DNA from: Brachynemurus nebulosus
Lineage: Eukaryota > Arthropoda > Insecta > Neuroptera > Myrmeleontidae
DNA length: 64,000 bases
Reading direction: 5' to 3'
Assembly (NCBI GenBank): GCA_035578155.1
Contig: JAPWDM010000001.1
Location: 81,325,561-81,389,560 of the forward strand
Shown here: positions 12,256-24,367 of the stretch, piece after piece
How the letters are laid out: every line of letters starts with the position of its first letter
How positions within the stretch are numbered: the stretch's first letter is position 1
Translations under genes and position numbers: made by a program
The notes under the pieces: model-generated
Databases searched by the model: none
What the model was told of the DNA's origin: nothing
The model's input: only the letters and a program-made list of their open reading frames with translations

Positions 12256-14012
12256 ATCATTTTTGTATTTCTATTGTAAAACTTCAAGGGACTGAACTTT
12301 ACTTCTTCTTACTACAATATAATGTTATTATTAAAATTCCAAGAAGAAATGTATCTATTTATTTTTGTATAGGTACAGTGAATTAAGAGTAAATAAATAT
12401 AATAATTAAAATCATTAATATTTTGTACGCATAAACTGGTACACTATTTTAACAGCAAATACACTTTATATGGAATTGCTGGCGTCGTACAACGATTATT
12501 AGATATTGTTAATTAAGAATAGAATCCCTGCCTTAATAATAAATATACTGAAAAAATGTTTATAATAAAAATTTCCAAATAAGATTACGTACTTATTTAA
12601 AATTGTCTCAGCTCATATATTACCGTTAATATTTACTCGTTTGTACTAGCTTCATAAAATATATTTTAGGCATTATTTAACTTTGTGTCCATTTTTGAAA
12701 TTTCAACCAATAAAAATTTAAGTGATCACTCAGTTTCGTTTTGTTGGTATACTTTAACCATCGATATTTGGGATGACTTTTTGAGAGTGATTATAAACTT
12801 TTAAAAAGTTTAATTATTTTATTACTAGTAACAAATACCACCTTATGTTCACTCCAATTATGTTTAAATATATTTCCTGTTTTATGAGTAACGGTTTTTT
12901 TTAACATTTAGCTGGATAAATAAATAAATGCAATGACCAATACTAATAATTATTGCTGTACTTGAAAAGTCATCCCATTTATAAATGGTCAAACTTTATC
13001 AGTTGTCTGGTTGAACAATTTATGAAATATACCTAATCATTGGCGGCTTTCTCAAAAATAAAATTAGTTCGCATAACCATGATTTGATTGTATTATATAG
13101 AAATTAAATGTAAGAATGGTGAATCTTACCCTTTAATCTGACTTTAAATTTATCTGCTGTTCAAAAATATGACATCTTAAGTAATATAATTAACCAAATA
13201 AATAAACTAAAATAAAATGAAAAATATTACTTGACTACTGCTTTTAACAGTTTATTTAGCTTATATGTATAAGATTACATTTCAAACGTGACGATTTTTG
13301 TCAAAAGTACATACATATGGTATTTTATTTCTTATTTAATTGTAAACATCCCAAATGTCTTACTTATGAACGAATATGCTGGACTATTGTTTTATCTGTT
13401 TAAATTTTTCTTCAAGGTTTTATATCCTGAATGACAAAGTAGAAAAAGTAGAAGGTGCCGTATTGTTGCAATGAATGATCCATAATGACGACTACTTGTA
13501 TTTTCGTATCACTTGAATGTATTTTCGTTTAAAGATACTAAATAATAATTATTTATGTAAATGATAATGCTTTTAGTAATTAGATTTAATTAAATCAGTT
13601 CTGTTTTATAAAAAAATTTACAAAAAATGACTTAGAAATAAGAAAAGAAATAGTGACAGCTAATATTAAAGTTACCAAAATAATAAAATTTTGTAATTGA
13701 AACCTCTCTTTTATTATAAAGTAAGTCAAATAATCAGTTTATTTTTCAATTAGTATTATAATACTATTCAATCACATGTATAGATGTTGTAAGTGAACCG
13801 CCACTGGATAGACTTCCTTCGCTATAATCCTTTCCCACTCTCCAAAATTTTTATGTGACCAATCAGGAGAGTTCGACTTCTTTATTTACCGTTGAATTTT
13901 TATTCTAACATTGTGTCTTTACTTACAATTACACAAATTTTTACTTCGTTTATAGTCGTTCGTACGCGTTTCGTAAAAATTTAATAGTATTTTTAAATCT
14001 TTTTTTTTCATC
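12256..14012. other. AT-rich interior of the Tc1/mariner-like element
   Basis: No ORF or repeat pair is recognised. The last 100-200 bases before 14013 should hold the transposase promoter, but I see no distinct TATA or initiator beyond the general AT-richness. Confidence 0.4.
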
Positions 14013-15723
14013 ATGGAAAATAAAAGACTATCAAAATCAGCGAAAAAACTTGTTTTGAACGCTTTAGCGTTTGCTAATGCGGAAAAAGAAGTAAATCAGC
14101 CCCTTGTACCGCTAGAATCTGCTCAACACGTAAGTTTTTGTGACTGTGTGACTATAAAATAATATTTATTTTATATAATTACATAATTGTATTCATTTAA
14201 AACATTCAAAATAATGTTTAATTTTAAATATAAAATTATTTTTCAGAGAGTTGCAGCACAGCTTGGAATATCGGTTTCAACAATTACGAAAATTGTAGCT
14301 GAAAATCGACACGGTGGAGTTTGTTCCCCTCGAAAACCGACGTTACGAGAAAGACCGATAACTGATTTGGACGAGTTTGCACTGTCCAAAATTAAGGAAA
14401 TTGTATATAAAATGCATAGAGAGAGTACGCTTGCCTTTAAATGCATTGTATTTATAATAACGAAATACCTACTTAATATTCCTTTATTTTCCAGGAAAAC
14501 ACATAACACTTGGTACGATTGTGGCCGAGGCAAAGCAGGCAGACCTATTTCACGGGGGGAAAACAAGTTTAGCCAAAATTTTGCCAGTTGTAGGTTTCCA
14601 TTGGAAACTGGAGAGTAATCGGCGATATGTAATGGAAACGCCGCAAATTGCAAGTCTCCGATTTAAATTTTTAAAAGAATATTTTAGGAATGCAAATTTA
14701 GAAAACCACTTACCAGTAGTCTTTTTAGACGAAACGTGGGTTTTTAAAAAAGGTGCATTTAAACGTACCTGGACTGATAACTCTGCCGAATCAGTCGCTC
14801 TGCAAGTGAGGGTGGGCAGAGGTATGACACCTAATTTCATATTTTATGTACAAAAATTATGGAAGTAAAATCATAATTTTGTTATTTATTTAGTTATTTA
14901 ATTTCTTTTTTTGCAGATATATTATTGTCTCAGCAGGAAGTGCAGATGGTTTTGTCCCCGGAGCACATTTAATTTTTGCTTCACAGAGGAATACCGGAGA
15001 TTATCATGGAGAAATGAACTCCGACAATTTCCAAAAGTAGTTCCAGGAGCAACTTCTGTCGGGGCTAACCAAACAATCAATTATTATATTAGACAATGCA
15101 AAATATCATTGTGCACCGGTACAATATATATACTCGACTTATGTACTAAACGCTAATTAAATCAAGTTTTAATGAAATTTGTCCTTTTCAGATTGAACAA
15201 ATACCAACAATGTCTTGGAAAAAGGCAGATATTCAGAACTGGCTTAAGAATAAAAATTTGCCATTTAAAGAAACAGATTTTAAGCAAGATTTAATGGAAA
15301 TAGTCCAAAAGTATATTCTTGAACAAATTCTTTTTACCTAAAAATTCATTTCTTATGTTGTTTCGTTACAGACACAAACCGGAAAAAGGATATGCCATAG
15401 ACAAAATTGCGAAAGAAGCTGGCCACTCAGTACTGTGGTTACCACCATACCATTGCCAATTTAATGCAATTGAGTTAATTTGGGGAATTACAAAAGGCCA
15501 TTATAATAAAAATATTGGAAGAAATGGATTTTCCAAAAAAGAAGTTTTAAAAATATGGCAAGAGGCACTCGACAGCATTACACCTGAGAATTGGAGGAAC
15601 TCTGTACAACATGTACATAAAATTATTACGGAGTATTGGGATCGGGAGGTGAAAGTTGATAATGGGGAAATTGATCCTTTCATTATTAACGTTGGAGGCA
15701 GTGATTCTTCTGATGACGAATAA
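14013..15723 (+). pseudogene. Six-exon DDE transposase (IS630-Tc1-mariner superfamily), decayed
   Basis: Exons read as 14013-14129, 14247-14424, 14495-14821, 14917-15118, 15192-15310 and 15372-15723, with AG acceptors and GT donors; about 430 residues. Exon 2 holds a helix-turn-helix-like DNA-binding segment (RVAAQLGISVSTITKIVAEN). The catalytic triad is visible: D in VVFLDETW (exon 3), D in IIILDNAKYHC (exon 4) and E in PPYHCQFNAIELIWG (exon 6). The C-terminus is acidic (GGSDSSDDE). Phases agree at four of the five junctions. The exon 3-4 junction is out by one base, and exon 4 carries an in-frame TAG at 15038-15040 where tryptophan would be expected (after NFQK). The copy therefore looks inactive. 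Intron-rich transposases of this kind occur in insect genomes and can be confused with host genes. Confidence 0.85.
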
Positions 15724-17626
15724 ATATACTGTATTACATACAGAAGAACTAACTCTTGAAAGATATCTTTCAGGATTCTGAACAAAAAATTTTAGAACCC
15801 TTATAATTTCATCAATTTTGGCTGACCATCCGCCACAATCTCCATAATTCTTACATTTTACGACCTCTGAACATGAGATTTAATGCGTTTGCTAATAAGC
15901 TGTATTCGATAAGTGGAGAGTGCACAGAATGTGTCATAAGTTGGGACAGAATTCTTATGTTTTTACATATTTTTTCCTGCAATCAAAGCAAAAAAATAGA
16001 AGGAACTTCACGTTTTACCATTTTCTAATTAAAATACGTCATTTTATGCATAATTTTTCAATTTCACTTTATCATGCATTATTCTGCATATATTATAATT
16101 TAATTTGCATAACTTTGTATACTTATATACTTTCTAAGTTCTTTCTAGGAACTACATTTAAAAAAAAAAAAAAACTTTTCTACTAAGCTTCTAAAATTAA
16201 ACAATGAATCGCTTATTGTTTGATTTTAAAAATTCAAACTATAATTTTGTTTGTTACCTGTTATTATTAATAAAACTAAACAATGAAACAATGAATTTTA
16301 AAAATTCAGATTGCTAATTTTGTTAATTGTTAAAATTAACAAAATTAAATTATAAGTCACTAATTGATTTATTTTAAAAATTAAAATGATAACTACAGTT
16401 TGTTGCTCCATCATCATTGGCTGTAGTACTCAGAGTTACGAAAACATACATTTATTTTTTTTTTTGTATTTGTTTTTGTACACACCTAACTTCTAAGAAA
16501 AGTTCTTAGGTCAATTTAAACTTTTCTCTATTTCTCACTGTTTTTGAGATATTTAAAAAATTTAAATTTTACTCTAATCTTTGGAAGGCAAAGCACCTCT
16601 TAAATTTTGGTAATTTGGTCTAGTTTGATAATTTTTGAAATAAAATGATACACAAAGTGGTATTATGCATCTGGACGCCATCCGGAGGTTTTCTCCCTTC
16701 GAGTCTTACCAATTTCTTCCTTAATTTTTTCTGAACAAACTTTACAAAAAAATTTAGTAAAACAACATTAGAACTATTGACAGCAAACAACTTAATTTTT
16801 TAATTCAAAATGTTTATTATATGTCATAAAAACGTCAGTTAATTTTGGATTTTCTTGTATTCTGTTGGGACCCTCTTTGGTTGGGGGCCCCGGGGCAATG
16901 CTCTGGTTATCCCAGCCTAGTTACGAGCCTGTCTGGAAGGCAAAATACGGGTCTGTTAGGTTCTGATAAAGAATCATCTATCGAAGATTGAACAAAATTG
17001 GAGTAGGCAGCAGAAATTGTAAGGGGAAATTTTATGTATAATTTTATTATCTAGGTACCTATATAAAAAAAAATTTTAAGGTTACAATATTTCCAAAACT
17101 TTTAAGTGCTACTACATATTTGGTCCATTTTCAATGATATTATTATTAAAATCATAATTTTTTTATTTATATAAATGTATTTAAAAGTAATGAATGCTGC
17201 ATTGTTTTTTTTTTGAGAAGTAATTAAAGTGTTAAAACATAAATTTTTCCGTATATTTTTATTACGATAAAATACCCTTGTCCCACAATCCAGTAAATAC
17301 AATACAGTACACATAAAACTGTATTGACTAGTTAAAAAAAAAAAAAATAAAAAAAATAACTTTGGAAAATAAAAAAAAAATAACTTTGGATGTTCAGATA
17401 GTCAGAATTTTCAAAAAGTAGATTCTAGAAATTTGTCATTTAGACATTAAAATTAGATTACATATTTTTGTATAAAATTAATTATTTAAACTAAATATTT
17501 ATTACTTATATAACGCTATACAGATTTAATACAATTTAATGTCGTCTGTATCTGGTGCGTATATAAACTAAATACACTCTATTTTTTTGGAATGATTGGA
17601 ATGTGTAGACGGGAGCGGATATACTA
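15724..17626. other. AT-rich 3' interior of the Tc1/mariner-like element
   Basis: Downstream of the transposase stop. It includes direct repeats around ACAATGAA...TTTTAAAAATTCA (16200-16310) and poly-A runs near 17336-17380. A GC-richer patch around 16880-16940 (CCCCGGGGC, GGTTATCCCAGCC) is unidentified. The small ORFs are chance frames. Confidence 0.4.
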
Positions 17627-17628
17627 TA

Positions 17629-18755
17629 TTTGAAAAATTTGATGTTACATTCATTCAATTTGATATTACATACATACAAAAATGTTACATTCATTCCTTG
17701 TAGTACATGTTTGTTAAATTTATGCTTTATTTTTTGTTTTTATGATAATTATCATCCCCAAAACTGTACATCTAAACGAAAAAATCAATAAAAACTACTA
17801 TTTTATTCCTGAATGTCCACTGCATTTTATCATTAAAAAAAAAAGCGTAATTCCGTAAGTCTATGTTATTTATAATCCGAATTATGTTAGCAAATCAATA
17901 TTCTTTATGAAAAAAGAAAAAGCAAATACGCTACTGACTTGACTAAGATAACTTTCATAAGTTTGAATTTTTTGAATGTGTACTAATGGTATGCCTAAAA
18001 CTTTCAAGAAATATTTCTCTCTTATTTCTAAGTGTTACAGCATAGGGCTTTAAAGATTTACTAAAGATTTACTACACTAGTGAACCTCTTTAAATACACC
18101 GAGACTCGGGCAACACACAGTGTGGCCTCTCCTTGTTAGTTGGCATTAAACGAAGATGAACTACAAGAATCGATCTATGGATAATCCTCCGCCTACGACA
18201 CAGTTAAGGGAAAATCAAACAACAGGGAAGTCGTATTAATCCCCAGCAAAATATAACATAGGACATCTGGTCCTAATTCAGTGTGAGGTCCTGAGTTAGC
18301 TGTAGCTGGCGAATTGAAAAAGTTTGTATCCGAGTATAGGGAATCCTATATCGTTACCCATGTTCAACCCTTCATAGATACATGCTGCAGGAGATACCAA
18401 AAGCAGAGAAAACTCAACGGACGTTTCGGTCAACTTTCGTCTTTCAAAGAATACCAGTTTCGATAATGACCAAGAGGAAAGTCGGACCGAGGGCGAAGGT
18501 CAGATCAGCCGAATGTAAGGAAAAATTCACAATGTAACGAAATGGTATCACGTTGACGTTGTAATAGGATGAACGGAAAGATAGTTGGCGGAGGATTGGC
18601 AATAAACTTGGTGAGAGATGCAGACATGTGTGAAAAAATATTTTTTTTATGAAAAGAAGTGCTTGCTTTTAATTAACGTGACAGTGATACTTTCACCTTA
18701 CCTGGGTGCACAAATTAATTCGGTCCGTTTTAATAAGATGGCTCTGGCTGTTATG
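17629..18755. other. Intron C sequence with an unidentified GC-richer patch
   Basis: AT-rich up to about 18080. Then 18085-18620 is clearly less AT-rich and looks like the remnant of a once-coding repeat, but all frames are broken. A 10-bp inverted pair (ATCCTCCGCC near 18183 and GGCGGAGGAT near 18587) brackets much of it. No family is recognised. Confidence 0.4.
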
Positions 18756-18759
18756 AGTG

Positions 18760-19026
18760 TGTGGAATGCGTGTTCATATGGTTGATTGATAAGATTGTAC
18801 TCCGTATTTTAAGATTTATTCCATTTAATTATAAATAAAATTAATTAACAAAATTGTGATTAGCCAACACTGTGTACTAAGAGGAAACCATCTTGAATGT
18901 CTGTTTTGTCTGTCTTCCTCAAAACTCAATTCATAAAAAAAGGTTCAACTAACTAGTTGGTAATAAAGAATTTGATAAGTTTGATAATATTGCATGTCGG
19001 TAAAGTAGATTTCGACAATGCCCATA
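18760..19026 (-). repeat. Gypsy element 3' LTR
   Basis: 267 bp, from TGTGGAATGCG to GACAATGCCCATA on the plus strand. It is identical to the other LTR except GAATGC versus GGATGC near the end and GATTAGCC versus GATCAGCC. It carries an AATAAA-type signal on the minus strand. Confidence 0.92.
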
Positions 19027-19048
19027 TAGCTCCCCTCTTAGTATAAAG
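19027..19048 (-). promoter_or_regulatory. Gypsy polypurine tract
   Basis: The minus strand just before the 3' LTR contains AAGAGGGGAG, a purine run suited to priming plus-strand DNA synthesis. Confidence 0.65.
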
Positions 19049-19121
19049 TACGGTGGTAAATAAAAGATTACAAAAGTAAATTTTATACATAACAAAATGA
19101 TTGCTGTACATGAAATAAAAA

Positions 19122-22100
19122 TTATAAGGAAAAGGTAACTCTTTTAGTTGATTTCCTCCCGTAAACACGATCAGGTCCTATCGTTGACGGTGTAGAGGTC
19201 GACTGCGAGGACGATGATGTTGAAGGAAAAACAGTTGTCGTTTGACTAGTGTCGAATTCTTCTGAAGGTAAAAATACTGGTTTCAGCCTTTCGATGTTAA
19301 TATTGGTTGGTCTACCTTCAATGTCTACTTTGAAAAGAAAGTCGGAAATTCTTTCCAGAATCTTGAATGGACCATTGTACGGTTTGTCTAGGGGACCCTT
19401 GACGGAGTCAACTCTGACAAATACGTGGGTACACTTGAAAAGGTCTCTGAAACAGAAAGGTGTATTTTTAATTTTGTGGGCTGTAGGTTGAGGTCGGATC
19501 TGTCTCAAGTGTTGACGTAATTCTTCTAGGAATATTCTAGGATTTGAATCTAGATCTTCGCTGTTAAAAAATTCACCCGGTAATCTGATTGTGGTTCCGT
19601 AGAGCATTTCCGCAGGTGATCCTTAAATATCGACCTTATGACATGAACGAAGTCCGAGTAGAACGATTGGAAGTGTTTCTACCCAATTTTTATTATTTTG
19701 ACATTTGAGTGCGGCTTTGACGGTACGATGCCAGCGTTCAATTAGGCCGTTGGCTTGTGGATGATATGGTGTGGTTCGTTGTCTAGATGCACCAATCATG
19801 GCAGCTAAGGCAGAAAAAAGTTCAGATTCGAATTGAGTTCCTTGGTCCGTGGTGATGGTTAAAGGGGTTCCGAAACGTGATACCCAATGTGTGAAGACTG
19901 CATTTGAAATAGTTCTGGCGGAAATATCTTTGATTGGTACGGCTTCAGGCCAGCGAGAAAAACGATCCATCATAGTTAAAATGTACTTGTATCCGTGAGA
20001 TTCCTGGAGTGGTCCGACGATATCGATATGGATATGTTTGAATCGTGCGTCTGGTTCGATAAAGCGCTTGGGCGTAGGACGAACGTGACGGTTAACTTTA
20101 GATGATTGACATTCAAGACATGTTTTGGCTAACTGAATAATTTGACGATGCATATGTGGCCAAACGTAATGTTGTGAAATAGCTCGATCTGTAATACGAC
20201 CACTAGAGTGTGCTAAATTATGGAATGAGTCAAAAATTTTCTTCCTCATTGATTTAGGTACATATGGACGAATCTCTTCGGTAGATGTATCACAATAAAT
20301 AGGAGTGTCGGTTGAACTAAACTTAATTTGATGTAATTTTAAGGAAGTTGAGTTTGATTTCAGAAGTTCTTGAAGTTCGGCATCTTCGGATTGAGCTGCA
20401 GCTATTTCGGCTGTCGAAAATTGTGCAGGGAAAGTAATTGCGTTGATACGTGACAGATTGTCGGCTAAGACATTGTCTTCACCAGAAATATGTTCAATTG
20501 TGGTACAAAATTCGCTGATGAATGCAAGTTGACGTATTTGACGTGGAAAAGCATTCTCTGAGTTTCGCTGGAGTGCGTTAACTAATGGTTTGTGGTCGGT
20601 GCGTGTGACGAAAATGTTCCCTTCCAAGAGATGTCGAAAAAATTTAATGCTGTAATAAATTGCTGATAGCTCACGATCATAAGTGCTATAGTTTCTTTGA
20701 GCCGTTGAAAATGGTTTGGAAAAGAAACCTAGTGGATACCATTGATTGTTAGTAAATTGTTCGACACATCCTCCCATCGTAGTATTCAATGCGTCAGTTG
20801 TTAAGCGTAGTGGAGCACCAATTTTAGGATGAGCAAGGAGTGCTGCGTTGGCAAGCCCTTGTTTGCAATTTTCAAAGGCTAAATTGGTTTCTTGTGTCCA
20901 ATTGATTTTACGTTTGTCGTTTTTAGTGGCTCCCTTCAAGAGTGTGTTCAGAGGTGCTTGTGATTGTGCGACATCCTTGATGCAACGGCGATAAAAATTA
21001 ATTGCGCCGAGAAATTTGCGAAGGTCCTTGATAGTAGTTGGACGAGGACATTTGAGAATAGCCTGGACTCTGGTAGGTATTGGTTGAATACCGTTTTCTG
21101 ATATTTGGTATCCTAGGAAATCGATTGTCGAAACGCCTAGAACACATTTAGAAATGTTAAGTACTATGCCATACTCACGAAATCTGTTAAAAATGATTTT
21201 GAGATGCTCTTCATGTTCCTCGTTGGAATTTGATGCAATTAAGCAATCGTCCAGGTAAGTATATACGAAGTCGAGTCCGTGCAGGACCTGGTTAATGTAA
21301 CGTTGAAATGTTTGGGCCGCATTCCGCAAACCGAATGGCATGTATAAAAATTCAAATAAACCAAACGGTGTGGTGACAGCAGTTTTCTCGACATCTTCTG
21401 GTGCCATTTTTACTTTTAAGAAAGCTTTGTCGATATCCAGTTTGCTGAATACTTTCTTGCCATGTAAAAAGCTTGAGAAATCTTATATGTGAGATATTGG
21501 ATATTGATCAGGGATTGTTACTGCATTGAGTCGTCTAAAATCGCCGCACGGTCTCCAATCACCTGAAGGTTTACGTACCATGTCGAGTGGACTAGCCCAC
21601 GGGCTCTTAGATGGACGGCAAATACCTTCATTTTGCATTTCCATAAAGATTTTACGCGCTGTGTGGAACTTGGCTGGATCTAAACGGCGAGGTCGTTGGG
21701 AAATTGGGTTTCCAGTAGTTTGGATATGATGTTCTATATTGTGTCCCAATGTTGGTTTAGGTGGAATTGCACCGGTGATCTCTGGAAATTGTTTGAATAG
21801 GTGTGTAAATTTATCATTTATGTTGACAATACAGAGTGAATTAAGAGATGGATTGGTAATTCGGCGAATTCTCCCGAAGGATGATATGTTAGTGAGTGGA
21901 TCCAAGAGGCACTTCTGCTTAACATCCACTAGCAGACCGTAGTGTTTTAAAAAATCGGCGCCAATAATTGCAATTGGAACTGAAGCAATTAAAAAATTCC
22001 ATTTAAATTCTCGACGGAGTCCAAGATTCATATTAAGGGATCTTCTACCGTACGTACTTATGACGCTTCCGTTTGCCGCGGATAATTTTAGCGAGGTGGG

Positions 22101-22313
22101 ATGTGACACTGAATATCTAGGTCGTAGTATTACCGAAATTTCCGCGCCAGTATCGATTAAAAAGGATATACGATTTTTTCTATCGTAGATAAATAGGCGG
22201 TTTTGTGTGTTACCGCTATCATCAACCGCCGCAACTGATGAAAGCGGAGTTAGTTTCCCGAATTGGTATTTGATCTCTTGTTGATTTGTTTGAAAGCACA
22301 CGGCTGTTCGCAT
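19122..22313 (-). pseudogene. pol: Gypsy Pol polyprotein with two in-frame stops
   Basis: A single reading frame interrupted by TAA at 21485-21483 and TAA at 19625-19623. Segment 1 (276 aa) has the aspartic protease ([11 protein letters not shown], later IIGADFL) and the start of reverse transcriptase ([20 protein letters not shown]). Segment 2 (about 594 aa from its first Met) has the RT core with the YLDD active site, RNase H (LTTDALNTTMGG, RTDHKPLVNAL), the integrase HHCC zinc site (H..H, then CLECQSSK) and the catalytic D,D,E (HIDIVGPL, TTDQGTQFES, GLIERWH). Segment 3 (about 161 aa) is the integrase C-terminus with a Ser/Thr-rich tail. TAATAA directly precedes the ATG at 22313 in the pol frame, so the frame opens there. 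Confidence 0.9.
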
Positions 22314-23071
22314 TTATTATCATTTTTTCCGAATTTATTGTGAAACCAACACCAGTTTTTGTTCCAGCTTGGTCGATTTTCCCGTGATCTTGATCGATTT
22401 CGTCTATAATTGTTTTGTGATGACTGAGAATTAATTTTTGACATTTGAAATTTGAGTTCATTTATTTGTTTGCTTAACTCAGCTACATTAGTTGGTGTCT
22501 CTTGAATAGCGAATGCTTCGGTGGAGTTAGAAATTGAGTTGATTGATGAAAAATTGGGAATTTCAGCTAATTGATCAGCTAGGGCAGTAATTGCCGTTTG
22601 TTGCATATTGGGAGCGGCTGCTAGAACGCCTGACAGTGTTTCCTGAAGACGTGTTGGAAGACGATGAATCCATAATTTTTGTAATAACTGATCGTTGAAT
22701 GTGCTACCCGCCAAACTTTTCATTTGAGCTAAAAGTTCTGATGGTCGGCGACCAGCAAGTTCTAAGCCGGAGATGAGTTGACGAATTTTTTGGTCCGTAG
22801 AAATTAAATAATGATTTATAAGTGTTCTTTTGAGATTTTCATATTTATCCTGTGGTGGCGGATTAGTCAGGATGCTTGAGACTACGCAAAGCTCTTCACG
22901 ACCCAACTGACAAACAATCGCATGGAATCTTGAACTATCCGAATTGACTTGTTTGGCGTGGAATTCTGATTCGGCTTGTTTGAACCATACTTCAGGATGT
23001 TCTGGCCAAAATTTAGCAAGCTTAACTTCGCGAAGTGCGGCTAAGTTAGTTTGTTGTACGCATTGGTTCAT
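22250..23071 (-). CDS. gag: Gypsy Gag polyprotein
   Basis: 273 residues, structural protein of the retrotransposon particle. The N-terminal part has the pattern seen in insect Gypsy Gag ([18 protein letters not shown], then a helical region ending near the LQETLSG segment). The C-terminal part is basic and Arg/Ser/Asn-rich ([13 protein letters not shown]), followed by a zinc-knuckle variant, [18 protein letters not shown], at about residues 241-258. The ORF is intact from its ATG. It overlaps pol by about 64 nt in a different frame, so pol needs a frameshift or internal initiation. Confidence 0.88.
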   Translation of the reverse strand: MNQCVQQTNLAALREVKLAKFWPEHPEVWFKQAESEFHAKQVNSDSSRFHAIVCQLGREELCVVSSILTNPPPQDKYENLKRTLINHYLISTDQKIRQLISGLELAGRRPSELLAQMKSLAGSTFNDQLLQKLWIHRLPTRLQETLSGVLAAAPNMQQTAITALADQLAEIPNFSSINSISNSTEAFAIQETPTNVAELSKQINELKFQMSKINSQSSQNNYRRNRSRSRENRPSWNKNWCWFHNKFGKNDNKCEQPCAFKQINKRSNTNSGN

Positions 23072-23169
23072 TGTATTTTCGTTTGTTTGAACAATGCCTC
23101 CAATTGTTGTTGTAATAGTATATTTTCAGATTTGACTACTTCCAATGCACGTTTTAATTCTTCTTCCAT
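23068..23169 (-). CDS. Short leader ORF upstream of gag, overlapping its ATG
   Basis: 33 codons starting MEEELKRALEVVKSENILLQ, rich in Leu, Glu and Gln, with the look of a coiled coil. It ends at a TGA that overlaps the gag ATG as ATGA. It could be a true leader peptide with termination-reinitiation, or the original N-terminus of Gag separated by a single-base indel. The coiled-coil character makes the second option plausible. Confidence 0.5.
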   Translation of the reverse strand: MEEELKRALEVVKSENILLQQQLEALFKQTKIQ

Positions 23170-23251
23170 TATTTTCGATTCGCTTCCGCAATAGTTTAAA
23201 TGTGAAAACCAACACGTGATTTTTAACTTGATTTTATTAAATCAATCAACC

Positions 23252-23269
23252 ACACGGAGGGGTTACCAA
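23252..23269 (-). promoter_or_regulatory. Gypsy primer-binding site
   Basis: Directly inside the 5' LTR the minus strand reads TGGTAACCCCTCCGTGTG after a 1-2 base spacer. The leading TGG pairs with the CCA end of a tRNA. I cannot say which tRNA primes it. Confidence 0.7.
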
Positions 23270-23270
23270 T

Positions 23271-23537
23271 TGTGGGATGCGTGTTCATATGGTTGATTGA
23301 TAAGATTGTACTCCGTATTTTAAGATTTATTCCATTTAATTATAAATAAAATTAATTAACAAAATTGTGATCAGCCAACACTGTGTACTAAGAGGAAACC
23401 ATCTTGAATGTCTGTTTTGTCTGTCTTCCTCAAAACTCAATTCATAAAAAAAGGTTCAACTAACTAGTTGGTAATAAAGAATTTGATAAGTTTGATAATA
23501 TTGCATGTCGGTAAAGTAGATTTCGACAATGCCCATA
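23271..23537 (-). repeat. Gypsy element 5' LTR
   Basis: 267 bp, 99% identical to the LTR at 18760-19026. The ends are near-palindromic (TGTGGG and CCCATA). It provides the promoter for minus-strand transcription; a minus-strand AATAAA signal lies about 60 bases from its inner end. Confidence 0.92.
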
Positions 23538-23541
23538 AGTG

Positions 23542-24367
23542 TTTTATACTGACAGTTGATTTAGGTGGTTTCAGAGAGGTTAGACATCTGTCAATAACGT
23601 TCAGTTTACTTTAAGTTTACTTTTTAACTTAAATTACTCTAAGTTTTATAAAAAAAAACTTTGTTTTTTACTATGCTGAATTTGTCGAAGTTTATGTTAA
23701 CTAAGCAGCATTTGCGGGAGCTTTTAACTTTTTGTTTAATTGGAAGAATAGTGGGGCTGAAGCGCATGTACTGTTTGTGGAAGTTTATGCTCCACTCATA
23801 GAAAAATACACTAAAGAACACTATCTCTGTACAAATTTGCTGAACACTATTTAGATACCATCTCTCGGTTTGGGAGAAAACAAAATTTTATAAGCGCGCG
23901 TTTGAAATGCCACCACATTCAAATTTCATTATGAATTTTTACTCTTGTATGGATATTTCTGACTGATGTTTATTTAGTTAGATTGAACAAAATTATTTTT
24001 AAGAAAATACTGCAAATGTGAAATGAGGCATTTGAAAATACTACACTGAATCAAAAAAAATTCAATGTATTCAACTAAATCAATTATTACTCAGAAATAT
24101 GCAAAATTAATTGATCTTAATATTTTTAACAAGGGATTCAAGGAGTTTTTATTTAAAAAAAAAAAATTTAATTAAATAAAAACATTTAATACATTTTTAT
24201 TAATTTTTATTTAACAGTAAGCTGATTCACAGGTGACAGTTAGTACAAAAATAGTAATAAAAATCAGAAAGGTCCTATAGCTCCAAAATAAGACGTAAAA
24301 TAAACGGCTGAACGGATCTTGATCAAATTTTGGTTGGAAATATGAACGGGAGTTTAAAATTGTTCAC
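23542..24367. other. Intron C sequence left of the hAT element
   Basis: Mostly AT-rich and unidentified. From about 24240 to 24367 it carries phrases (AAACGGCTGAACGGATCTTGATC) that resemble the body of the Helitron-like element at 39166-41219. The resemblance resumes after the hAT element (AAACTGAAATACTCCTAAAA at about 25030), so the hAT copy seems to sit in an older Helitron-type fragment. Confidence 0.45.

Larger units (their letters stand above)
11522..17626 (+). mobile_element. Large Tc1/mariner-like element with intron-containing transposase
   Basis: The left end starts TAGTATATCCGCTCCCGTCT then CCACATTCC. The right end, read in reverse, starts with the same 20 bases then ACACATTCC: 28 of 29 positions match. 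Both ends are flanked by TA (11520-11521, 17627-17628), the usual target duplication of the IS630-Tc1-mariner superfamily. The only transposase gene between the ends is at 14013-15723, of the same superfamily by its DDE pattern, which supports one element of 6.1 kb. That is long for the group; part of the length is a MITE at 11866-12251 and AT-rich filler. Ownership of the transposase by these TIRs is inferred. Confidence 0.68.
18760..23537 (-). mobile_element. Complete Ty3/Gypsy LTR retrotransposon, recent insertion
   Basis: A 4778-bp element on the minus strand, in the same orientation as the host gene. The two LTRs are both 267 bp and differ at two positions by my reading. A 4-bp target duplication AGTG lies at 18756-18759 and 23538-23541. 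Order on the minus strand: 5' LTR, primer-binding site, short leader ORF, gag, pol (protease, reverse transcriptase, RNase H, integrase), polypurine tract, 3' LTR. There is no third ORF. Two in-frame TAA codons in pol make this copy defective despite its young LTRs, so it either acquired them recently or was mobilised in trans. Confidence 0.93.

Noticed and set aside
14243..14840. Minus-strand ORFs over the six-exon transposase
   Set aside because: The opposite strand carries the catalytic motifs and splice sites.
19249..19491. Plus-strand ORFs across the Gypsy element (also 21526-21942)
   Set aside because: They are shadows of the minus-strand pol gene.
18760..23537. Envelope gene that would make the Gypsy element an errantivirus
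   Set aside because: Only about 75 bases separate the pol end from the polypurine tract, so no env ORF fits.
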